Position numbers and translations under genes: made by a program
Assembly: GCA_947475135.1 (NCBI GenBank)
Contig: CANJMU010000003.1
Location: 1-11,671, forward strand
DNA length: 11,671 bases
Origin: Silvanigrellaceae bacterium
GTDB taxonomy: Bacteria > Bdellovibrionota > Oligoflexia > Silvanigrellales > Silvanigrellaceae
Direction: 5' to 3'
Shown: one piece after another, positions 6,450 through 11,671 of the stretch
How the letters are laid out: the number at the start of each line of letters is the position of its first letter
Numbering within the stretch: position 1 is the first letter of the stretch
Notes under the pieces: model-generated
What the model saw: only the letters and a program-made list of their open reading frames with translations
What the model was told of the DNA's origin: nothing
Databases searched by the model: none

Positions 6450-8393
6450 TTATTGAATAAAAGCCATAGGAACAGATCCTTGAAGAATTTGATTTTTTTC
6501 TACAAAAACTTCTTTCACAACTCCTGCTTTGGATGCTTTGACTTCCAGTTGCATTTTCATGGATTCTAGAATGAATAAAACTTGATTTTTAACAATGCTG
6601 TCACCTTTTTGAATAAGGCATTCCAAAACTTTTCCGGCCATTGGTGAACGGATTTCTTCGTTGGCGCTGGATTCTAAATCTTTATCAAAAATTTTTGCAA
6701 AAGGATAATTCAATACAAATTTCATTTGATGAAAGGTGATTTCAAATGTTTGCGGGGTCTTGCCTCGATGGTAAAAAAATTCAAAATTTTCGGGAAGATT
6801 TTTGAAATCCATCCGTTTTTTTTCGTTTGTGGATGGTTTGCTAAAGTAACACTGAAAAAAAGAAGAATGTTTTTTTTCAAACCAAAAAAAACAGGAATCA
6901 TTTTTTTTTGTGATATCGGAAAATAATTTTGAAGATTTATTTTGTTGTGCGCTGCAATTTAAAAAATAATGAAATTGGTTTGCAAAATTTTCACTTTGAA
7001 TAAAATCAAGCAACTCTTTTGAAAGTTCTGTTTTGAAATTTAATTCTTTTAAGTTTTCATCGATCCAGGAAGTATAAAAATTCGCAGAAGAAAAATCATG
7101 GTGAGATGTCATTGATTTTAGAAACGGGATGTTGGTTGTGATTCCATAAATTTGATAACGTAACAAAGAATTTTTTAAATGAGATAATGCTTCTTGGCGT
7201 GTCTTTCCTGAACAAATGAGTTTTGAAATCATGGAATCATAATTCGGATTAATCCGAGAATTTTCTTGGATAGATGTGTCAATTCTTGTCAGAACATCTG
7301 CATGGGGCTCTTTGTAATAATAAATATCGCCTGGTGTTGGTAAAAAGTTATTCGCAGGGTCTTCTGCTAGGATGCGGGTTTCTATCGCATGCCGTTTCGG
7401 TACTGGTATTTTAAATTCGTTAGGATTAGAAAATTGCTGTGGCCATTGATCTGTCGCAAGTGTCAGCATGGCGTCCACTAAATCAATTTCGTAAACCATT
7501 TCTGTCACAGGATGTTCAACCTGCAGGCGCGTATTCATTTCTAAAAAATAAAAACGTCCTTCCTTGTCCATTAAAAATTCTAATGTTCCCGCACTTCGAT
7601 ATTTTGTGTGGGCCACCAATTTTAAGGAAACACGGGCCATTTCTTCCCGAAGTTTTTCTGTCATGATAGGGCTTGGGGCCTCTTCAATAACTTTTTGATG
7701 GCGCCTTTGCAAAGAACACTCACGCTCACCTAAAAAAACGCCTCCGCCTTTTCCATCACCAAAAATTTGAGTTTCAATGTGCCTTGTTTTCTGAAGATAA
7801 CGCTCAATAAAAACCGTTCCGTCACGAAATGCATTGAGTGCTTCAGAGCAAGCGCGTTCTAATTGCGTAGGCAGGTCTTCTGCATTTTCAACAACACGCA
7901 TGCCGCGACCACCACCACCACCGCTCGCTTTAATCAGATAAGGTGCAAAAATTCCTTTTTTTTCTAGATGGTTTTTCCATTCATTTTGTGGAATTTTTTT
8001 TAGTTCGTGGGAATACAGAGCTTCTAATGTTGGAACTCCGCATTCCAGGGCAATTTTTTTTGCACTTTCTTTACTTCCCATCAGTTTCATATTTTCACTG
8101 GTGGGCCCTGCAAAAAGAATATTATTTTTTTGAATCAATTCTGCAAATTCTGCATTTTCAGATAAAAATCCGTAGCCAGGATGTATGATTTCAATATTAT
8201 TTTTTTTTGAAATTTCTATAATTTCTTTGCTGTTCAGGTAACTCGAAACCTTTAAAATAAAATCGGCTTCTTGGCAGACCAAAGAATCGCTGTCTTCTTC
8301 TGTGGAAAGGACGCCAACAGTCCACCCTTTATTCTTCGCGCTTTTTAAAATTCTTCGCGCAATTTCGCCGCGGTTTGTGATCAAACATTTCAT
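6450..8393 (-). CDS. liuD: Biotin-dependent acyl-CoA carboxylase alpha subunit (probable methylcrotonoyl-CoA carboxylase)
   Basis: This 647-residue fusion has a biotin carboxylase at about 1-445, a linker/BT-type region at about 455-575, and a biotinyl domain at 580-647. The carboxylase part has the Gly-rich ATP loop SGGGGGRGM (157-165), Lys234 in HQKVIEEAPSP, and the metal and catalytic residues Glu285, Asn287, Arg289 and Glu293 in FLEMNTRLQVEHP. The biotin site is Lys613 in ESMKM. It would carboxylate biotin with ATP and bicarbonate and hand the carboxyl group to a beta subunit, which is not in this window. Pairing with an isovaleryl-type dehydrogenase points to 3-methylcrotonyl-CoA, but propionyl- or acetyl-CoA carboxylase alpha subunits look similar. 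The frame extends 26 codons upstream to 8471. ATG at 8393 is preferred because conserved MKCLITNRGEIARR begins there, after GGGAAG. Confidence 0.9.
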   Translation of the reverse strand: MKCLITNRGEIARRILKSAKNKGWTVGVLSTEEDSDSLVCQEADFILKVSSYLNSKEIIEISKKNNIEIIHPGYGFLSENAEFAELIQKNNILFAGPTSENMKLMGSKESAKKIALECGVPTLEALYSHELKKIPQNEWKNHLEKKGIFAPYLIKASGGGGGRGMRVVENAEDLPTQLERACSEALNAFRDGTVFIERYLQKTRHIETQIFGDGKGGGVFLGERECSLQRRHQKVIEEAPSPIMTEKLREEMARVSLKLVAHTKYRSAGTLEFLMDKEGRFYFLEMNTRLQVEHPVTEMVYEIDLVDAMLTLATDQWPQQFSNPNEFKIPVPKRHAIETRILAEDPANNFLPTPGDIYYYKEPHADVLTRIDTSIQENSRINPNYDSMISKLICSGKTRQEALSHLKNSLLRYQIYGITTNIPFLKSMTSHHDFSSANFYTSWIDENLKELNFKTELSKELLDFIQSENFANQFHYFLNCSAQQNKSSKLFSDITKKNDSCFFWFEKKHSSFFQCYFSKPSTNEKKRMDFKNLPENFEFFYHRGKTPQTFEITFHQMKFVLNYPFAKIFDKDLESSANEEIRSPMAGKVLECLIQKGDSIVKNQVLFILESMKMQLEVKASKAGVVKEVFVEKNQILQGSVPMAFIQ

Positions 8394-8416
8394 AATAACT
8401 TCCCAAATGAGTGCCT

Positions 8417-8444
8417 TTTTTTCTAAGTTATTTTTTAGAAAAAA
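8417..8444 (-). repeat. AT-rich inverted repeat in the carboxylase leader
   Basis: A perfect 10-base inverted repeat, TTTTTTCTAA (8417-8426) and TTAGAAAAAA (8435-8444), has an 8-base loop. It lies 24 bases upstream of the carboxylase ATG. Only one G-C pair is present, so the hairpin would be weak. It could equally reflect local AT bias. Confidence 0.4.
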
Positions 8445-8491
8445 TTTTTTGTTGCAAATAAAATGAAACAAAAATTAAAAATCTTGGGTGG

Positions 8492-8500
8492 GTTATATCA
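8492..8500 (-). promoter_or_regulatory. Putative extended -10 promoter of the carboxylase-dehydrogenase unit
   Basis: On the minus strand TGATATAAC is an extended -10 element (TG, one base, then TATAAC with five of six consensus matches). It would start transcription near 8485, about 90 bases before the carboxylase ATG. No good -35 box is present, as extended -10 promoters allow. Support is only by consensus match. Confidence 0.35.
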
Positions 8501-8513
8501 TTTTTTTACTTGG

Positions 8514-8552
8514 GGAGGAATTTGAGGAGAATTTTAGAGAACTCATTCCTCC
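8514..8552 (-). repeat. Inverted repeat at the end of the RING gene region
   Basis: GGAGGAAT (8514-8521) and ATTCCTCC (8545-8552) form a perfect 8-base inverted repeat with a 23-base loop. It lies at the end of the long RING reading frame, whose TGA is at 8545-8543. No T tract follows on the minus strand, so it is not a textbook intrinsic terminator. It may still act as a 3' stem-loop. Confidence 0.4.
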
Positions 8553-8731
8553 TCACGTGGTGGTGGTTTATAGTAATCAGGGATTTCTACGAAGGTAGGA
8601 TTTCTTTGGCCATTAAAAATCTGTCCAGGGGGTATAGCCTGGCGTGGCATATACTTCATTCCCGCTAAATTCCTGCATCCTGCTAAAAGATCGAATTCCG
8701 GATCGCCATAAACGCGGTCTGGTAGGGGGGG
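8543..8731 (-). other. Alternative-frame C-terminal tail of the RING protein (beyond a homopolymer frameshift)
   Basis: If one C of the C8 tract on the minus strand is skipped or absent, the RING frame runs on to the TGA at 8543-8545 and gives a 138-residue protein. This tail starts with LPDRVYGDPEFDLL, contains MPRQAIPPGQIF and ends in PDYYKPPPREEE. Its composition looks protein-like: mixed, with proline, tyrosine and an acidic end. The tail in the literal frame is shorter. Which tail is genuine is not settled by the sequence alone. An ATG-started version of this frame at 8794 overlaps the RING coding region and has no good ribosome binding site. Confidence 0.5.
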
Positions 8732-8960
8732 GCGGCTCTGGCGCTGAGAAGGCCAAAACATCGGGCACACCTGCGAGTTGGTCTCCAGGTTCAAAACAAC
8801 TACGACATTTGAGTTGTCCTGAAGTAAGTCTAGCAGAACAGTCCCTGCAAAAACAGTGTTTGCATATCACACACGGACCATTGTTTTTACGGGAAGGATT
8901 TATGGCTCTTTTGCAAATTGTACAAGTAGGCAGTGGTTGCGGGACTCTTAAATGGCTCAT
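8613..8960 (-). CDS. Small RING-HC zinc-finger protein (possible E3 ubiquitin ligase-like effector), frame as read
   Basis: As read, this encodes 115 residues. The N-terminal part has a canonical RING-HC ligand series: Cys13-x2-Cys16-x16-Cys33-x1-His35-x2-Cys38-x2-Cys41-x10-Cys52-x2-Cys55. All eight ligands fall within RING consensus spacings. RING domains bind two zinc ions and usually recruit ubiquitin-charged E2 enzymes in eukaryotes; in bacteria they are uncommon and often belong to host-directed proteins. A proline-rich linker (about 74-79) follows. Its codons contain a C8 run, after which the frame may be shifted. There is no signal peptide or membrane segment. Start choice: ATG at 8960, with a perfect AAGGAGG eight bases upstream, rather than the adjacent TTG at 8963. 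It lies 46 bases after the crcB stop, on the same strand. G+C content is higher than in its neighbours. Ubiquitin-ligase activity and export are inference. Confidence 0.72.
   Translation of the reverse strand: MSHLRVPQPLPTCTICKRAINPSRKNNGPCVICKHCFCRDCSARLTSGQLKCRSCFEPGDQLAGVPDVLAFSAPEPPPPTRPRLWRSGIRSFSRMQEFSGNEVYATPGYTPWTDF
8725..8732. repeat. Homopolymer of eight G (C8 on the coding strand)
   Basis: Eight consecutive G on the plus strand lie inside the RING gene, where the frame appears to break. Runs of this length can vary by slippage or be misread. In a region where most homopolymers are A or T, a G8 run stands out. Confidence 0.9.
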
Positions 8961-8968
8961 CAATAGAA

Positions 8969-8975
8969 CCTCCTT
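8969..8975 (-). promoter_or_regulatory. Consensus Shine-Dalgarno of the RING gene
   Basis: AAGGAGG on the minus strand lies eight bases before the ATG at 8960. It is among the strongest ribosome binding sites in the window. It decides the start and argues that the RING reading frame is genuinely translated. Confidence 0.75.
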
Positions 8976-9006
8976 GAGCTTCCTTTCGGCATTATTCTGA
9001 AAAGTT

Positions 9007-9384
9007 TTAGAAAAACAATTTTACAATTTTTATGCCCGCAAAAAAGAAAAGAAGACTTAAAATAACGCTGGATGAGATATAAACAAAGGCTGAAAAATAA
9101 GCCTGTTTTTGAAAAAGCAAACCTGCTTCCAGGGAAAAGGAAGAAAACGTTGTAAATCCTCCAAGAATTCCTGTGATAAGAAAAAATCGAATATTTGGAG
9201 AAGGTGACCAGCGCAAAGCCATGATTTCGCTTAAAGTACCAATAACGAAACAACCAAAAATGTTAATCAATAAAATAGGGAATGGAATTCCAAAAATTGT
9301 TGTAGGCAATAAGCGACTGACAGCAAAACGCGCCACCGATCCAAGAGCCCCACCCAAAGCGACAACAAAGTAGCTTGAAATCAT
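9007..9384 (-). CDS. crcB: CrcB/Fluc-family fluoride ion channel
   Basis: This 125-residue, four-helix inner-membrane protein has the usual family length. Fluc channels work as antiparallel double-barrelled dimers that let fluoride leave the cell. Family motifs are visible: GGALGSVARF (11-20, including Arg19), NIFGCFVIG (41-49, with the pore Asn41) and GILGGFTTFSSFS (72-84), which carries the phenylalanine box (Phe80, Phe83) and the region of the central sodium site. ATG at 9384 follows GGAGGAATC. The RING gene begins 46 bases downstream and may be co-transcribed. The divergent sfsA lies upstream, with a shared intergenic region of 113 bases. No fluoride riboswitch is recognisable there. Confidence 0.93.
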   Translation of the reverse strand: MISSYFVVALGGALGSVARFAVSRLLPTTIFGIPFPILLINIFGCFVIGTLSEIMALRWSPSPNIRFFLITGILGGFTTFSSFSLEAGLLFQKQAYFSAFVYISSSVILSLLFFFAGIKIVKLFF

Positions 9385-9433
9385 GATTCCTCCATTGAAA
9401 TTTCATTTTCAAAAAATTTTAAAATCTTCTTAA

Positions 9434-9468
9434 AATAGACTATGTTGATAAGTCAGCGCAAGTCTATT
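9434..9468. promoter_or_regulatory. Inverted repeat between crcB and sfsA
   Basis: AATAGACT (9434-9441) and AGTCTATT (9461-9468) are a perfect 8-base dyad separated by 19 bases. They sit near the middle of the divergent crcB/sfsA intergenic region. The dyad could be an operator or a leader hairpin. No T run makes it a terminator on either side. The repeat is certain; its role is not. Confidence 0.4.
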
Positions 9469-9497
9469 GAACCCCGTTAGAATAGAGATACCAATTG

Positions 9498-10268
9498 ATG
9501 TTACCTAAACCATTATTAAAATTCGAGGAAAAACTGCGACCTGGAATTTTTTTAAAGCGTTACAAAAGATTTTTTGTCGATGTGTTGCTTGAAAATAATG
9601 AAATCGAAGCGGTTCATTGTCCAAACAGCGGAAGCATGAAAAGTTGTTTGGAAGAGCGTGTTCCTGTGTTTACTTTAGATTCTCGTAACGAAACACGAAA
9701 ATTAAGACACACCCTAGAGCTTATGAAATTGCAGGATGGCTATGCTTGTTTAAATACACAGCGTGCCAACCAATTGGTAGAAAAATTTCTGATTTGTTAC
9801 CTTAAAAATCAATTTCCAAAAACCACGGCAGATTTAAGTTTTTTTTCAAAGTGGACATCTGTTCATCGGGAAGTGCCCTTTAACAAACACACGCGTTTTG
9901 ATTTCTGTTTGTTGCAAGAAAAAAATAAAGAAAAAAAATATTGGATTGAAGTCAAAAGTGTGTCCTTAAAATTAGAAGATGGAAGTTTAGCATTCCCTGA
10001 CGCGGTCACAGAACGTGGTCAAAAGCATTTAATAGAGCTGATGCATGCGAAAGATCTGGGTTTTAATAGCGCACTTTTTTTTGTTGTGATGCGCAGCACA
10101 AAGCTGGCAGCAAAGGATATTGCAGATCACTTTCGTATTGCAAAGGAAATTGATAGTCAGTACAACGAACTTTATTTAAAGGCAAAAAAGCACGGTGTGC
10201 GTCTGTTTTTATTTGTCAGTGACATTCACTTAACCGGCTTTGATATTCGGGATGTTTTTGAATTATGA
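9498..10268 (+). CDS. sfsA: SfsA family protein (sugar fermentation stimulation protein, nuclease-like fold)
   Basis: This 256-residue protein has the usual SfsA length. In E. coli SfsA is linked to maltose metabolism and DNA binding; its molecular role is poorly defined. Family signatures are LKRYKRFFVDV (19-29), HCPNSGSM (40-47), RKLRHTLELMK (67-77), RFDF with Asp135, EVKSVSL with Glu151 and Lys153, and AFPDAVTERGQKHL (165-178). The Asp...Glu-x-Lys set resembles the PD-(D/E)xK nuclease core. The ATG at 9498 is preferred to the adjacent TTG at 9495; the ribosome binding site is weak (AGAGAT). Its stop overlaps the start of the downstream transporter gene by 4 bases (ATGA), suggesting an operon. 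Confidence 0.95.
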   Translation: MLPKPLLKFEEKLRPGIFLKRYKRFFVDVLLENNEIEAVHCPNSGSMKSCLEERVPVFTLDSRNETRKLRHTLELMKLQDGYACLNTQRANQLVEKFLICYLKNQFPKTTADLSFFSKWTSVHREVPFNKHTRFDFCLLQEKNKEKKYWIEVKSVSLKLEDGSLAFPDAVTERGQKHLIELMHAKDLGFNSALFFVVMRSTKLAAKDIADHFRIAKEIDSQYNELYLKAKKHGVRLFLFVSDIHLTGFDIRDVFEL

Positions 10269-11176
10269 AATTTTATTCCTTTTTTTTATTAATCAGTTTG
10301 GGATTATGTTGGGGGACAAGCTTTAGTATTGCGAAATTTACAGTCCTTTCTGGCATCAACCCCATTTCTTACGCATTTTGGCAGAACGTAGGTCCTGCTA
10401 TTTTAGTTTTTTTCATTTTATTCTTAAAAGAAAAAAAATTATTCCATTTTTCGCGTTCCCCTGTTTCCTTAACTTCTGGCTCTAAAAATTATTTTATTTT
10501 TTGTTTTGCAGCAGGTTTTTTAGGGATTTTTTTACCAAATCTTTTACAGTATTTTTCTGCACCTCATTTGCCTTCTGGTATTTTGGGGTTAATTGTCAAT
10601 ACCTCCCCTTTGTTTACTTATGTTTTAAGTATTTTATTTTTTGTAGAAGAATTTTCTTATAAAAGATTACTCAGTGTCCTCGCCGCAATTTTTGGAATGT
10701 TTTTTATTTTTTATCCGAAGTCATTTTCCGTTTTGAACATGCATTGGCTTTTTGTGGCCTTATCTATTCCTTTTCTTTTGGCGTGCACGACTGTTTATAC
10801 GGTAAAATTTCGTCCAAAAAATAAAAGTTCACTTCATTTAGCTTCGGGAATGTTAATTGCTTCTTGTTTATTTACTGTTCCGTTAACTTTTTTTACAAAT
10901 CATTTTGTTAGCATTTCAAATATTCATTTTTTACCAAATTTATTTATTATTTTAGAAATCATTTTATCTAGTTTGGGTTATGTCTTGTTTTTTGAATTGC
11001 TGCGAGTTGCGGGTCCTATTTATTATAGTTTAGTGGGATGTATTGTTGCTCTTTCTTCACTGTTTTGGGGTTATTTTTTATTTCATGATAAGCCAACCAT
11101 GCTTGCGAGTATTGGCATTTTATTTGTGTTGATTGCAGTTTTTACAATTTCTTATAAAAAGCCGACAAGTTCTTGA
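10265..11176 (+). CDS. DMT-superfamily (EamA-like) inner-membrane transporter
   Basis: This 303-residue, very hydrophobic protein has about ten predicted transmembrane helices in two EamA-type repeats, typical of drug/metabolite transporters. Landmarks are CWGTSFSIAKF (15-25) at the first helix, HLPSGILGLIVNTSPLFTYV (101-120) and the acidic FVEEFSYKRL (126-135) closing repeat one. The matching repeat-two stretch is RVAGPIYYSLVGCIVALSS (247-265), followed by FHDKPT. The substrate is unknown; families of this kind export amino acids, nucleotides or other metabolites. The ATG overlaps the sfsA stop, so translation is probably coupled. A lysine-rich C-terminal end lies in the cytoplasm by the positive-inside rule. 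No clear terminator follows. Confidence 0.88.
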   Translation: MKFYSFFLLISLGLCWGTSFSIAKFTVLSGINPISYAFWQNVGPAILVFFILFLKEKKLFHFSRSPVSLTSGSKNYFIFCFAAGFLGIFLPNLLQYFSAPHLPSGILGLIVNTSPLFTYVLSILFFVEEFSYKRLLSVLAAIFGMFFIFYPKSFSVLNMHWLFVALSIPFLLACTTVYTVKFRPKNKSSLHLASGMLIASCLFTVPLTFFTNHFVSISNIHFLPNLFIILEIILSSLGYVLFFELLRVAGPIYYSLVGCIVALSSLFWGYFLFHDKPTMLASIGILFVLIAVFTISYKKPTSS

Positions 11177-11266
11177 GTTTATTTATTCCGTCGTTTCGCT
11201 GACTGTCAGATCCCAAAGACAATTGGACTGAGTTGATTTTGAGGATTGGTATAAGCCCCCTGAGCC

Positions 11267-11425
11267 TTATATAACATTGAAATAACTAAGCAATAAAAGT
11301 CCAATACCAAGAAAAATACGATAATAAGCAAACACTGCAAAAGAATGTGTTTTTATATCATTCAATAAAAATTTGACAACGACAAGACCTACAATAAATG
11401 AAGTTATAAAACCCAAAAAATACAC
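11267..11425 (-). pseudogene. uppP: 3' remnant of uppP (undecaprenyl-diphosphate phosphatase, BacA)
   Basis: Translating the minus strand gives 52 residues ending at the TAA at 11269-11267. They match the C-terminus of UppP/BacA: a hydrophobic helix (FITSFIVGLVVVKFLL), then IKTHSFAVFAYYRIFLGIG and a final hydrophobic helix. Intact UppP is about 265-280 residues and recycles the lipid carrier for peptidoglycan. Here the frame is closed by TGA at 11428-11426, just before the fragment. The bases between it and the terC stop do not encode more of the family. The fragment lacks the N-terminal catalytic motifs, so it cannot be functional. It is probably left from a deletion or rearrangement joining uppP to terC. 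Confidence 0.78.
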
Positions 11426-11457
11426 TCAATAATTTATTTCAGATATATTTCTGACTT

Positions 11458-11671
11458 TTATGAGCTATGAGAATTATTTTTTCTGTTTTTAATAAATGAC
11501 ATTAATATGCATAAAAACAGAACAACGAAAATAAACGCTAAAGAAATTGAAATAGGAAATTTTCCATTAAATACATGATTTAACCAAACCATTTTAATCC
11601 CAACAAAAACTAATATAACAGATATTCCATATTTTAAATACTCAAATTTATCCACCATATTTGCCAGGGTA
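11458..11671 (-). CDS. TerC-family membrane protein, C-terminal part (gene enters from right edge)
   Basis: The minus-strand frame is open from the right edge and gives 70 residues before the TAA at 11460-11458. The sequence LANMVDKFEYLKYGISVILV followed by FVGIKM is the hallmark of the penultimate helix region of TerC/Alx proteins. A further hydrophobic helix (FPISISLAFIFVVLFL) and a basic, polar tail follow. TerC-family proteins are multi-helix inner-membrane proteins; several are linked to manganese export or metal and tellurite resistance. The N-terminal helices with the conserved acidic residues lie outside the window. The ATG at 11658 is internal. The neighbouring uppP remnant lies 32 bases downstream on the same strand. 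Confidence 0.85.
   Translation of the reverse strand, partial: TLANMVDKFEYLKYGISVILVFVGIKMVWLNHVFNGKFPISISLAFIFVVLFLCILMSFIKNRKNNSHSS

Noticed and set aside
6901..6909. A9 tracts on the coding strand of the carboxylase gene (also at 8200-8208) as frameshift or slippage sites
   Set aside because: The frame is continuous through both, and such A runs are expected in lysine/asparagine-rich proteins of an AT-rich genome.
8644..9000. A 118-codon plus-strand frame across the RING gene
   Set aside because: It is antisense to a frame with eight ordered zinc ligands and a consensus ribosome binding site. Its product shows no recognisable domain and no good start signal.
9385..9497. Possible fluoride riboswitch upstream of crcB
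   Set aside because: The conserved pseudoknot elements of the crcB motif could not be found on either strand. Only a simple dyad is present.
11250..11271. TATAAG/CTTATA hairpin as a terminator after the transporter gene
   Set aside because: It has only six A/T-dominated pairs, a 10-base loop and no T tract. It also overlaps the stop of the uppP remnant.
1..11671. CRISPR arrays, insertion sequences or prophage genes
   Set aside because: No regularly spaced repeats, transposase, integrase or phage structural gene was seen in any frame.

Overview
This is an AT-rich stretch of a Gram-negative chromosome. The Gram-negative assignment rests on an outer-membrane phospholipase A (PldA-type). Most genes look like ordinary chromosomal housekeeping or metabolic genes of a proteobacterium-like organism. 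The genus cannot be fixed from the sequence. A RING finger protein raises the possibility that the organism lives with or in eukaryotes, but that is inference.

Layout, left to right. (1) 1-261: the 3' end of an unrecognised gene on the plus strand, convergent with pldA. (2) 258-1498: pldA (minus) with a plausible promoter, and a tRNA-Gly(GCC) with encoded CCA and a near-consensus promoter. (3) 1495-8500: a long minus-strand run read from right to left. It starts with a biotin-dependent acyl-CoA carboxylase alpha subunit (best fit methylcrotonoyl-CoA carboxylase) and an isovaleryl-CoA-dehydrogenase-like enzyme. It continues with a PPP/ApaH-like phosphoesterase, a degenerate acyl-CoA-synthetase-like protein and an SppA-type signal peptide peptidase. 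(4) 8543-9384: a small, G+C-richer RING-finger gene just downstream of a CrcB/Fluc fluoride channel gene. (5) 9498-11176: sfsA and a DMT/EamA transporter on the plus strand, overlapping by 4 bases. (6) 11267-11671: a broken 3' fragment of uppP (undecaprenyl-diphosphate phosphatase), then the C-terminus of a TerC-family membrane protein running off the right edge.

How the genes fit together. The carboxylase and dehydrogenase would carry out consecutive steps of leucine breakdown (isovaleryl-CoA to 3-methylcrotonyl-CoA to 3-methylglutaconyl-CoA). The carboxyltransferase (beta) subunit is not in the window. The phosphoesterase and synthetase-like genes overlap by ATGA, so they are probably translationally coupled. 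sppA follows 29 bases later.

The most unusual items are three. First, a canonical-spacing RING-HC zinc finger has a strong ribosome binding site, but its downstream frame is interrupted at an 8-base homopolymer. Second, the acyl-CoA-synthetase-like protein has lost several catalytic motifs while keeping the fold's other landmarks. Third, a uppP remnant lies next to terC.
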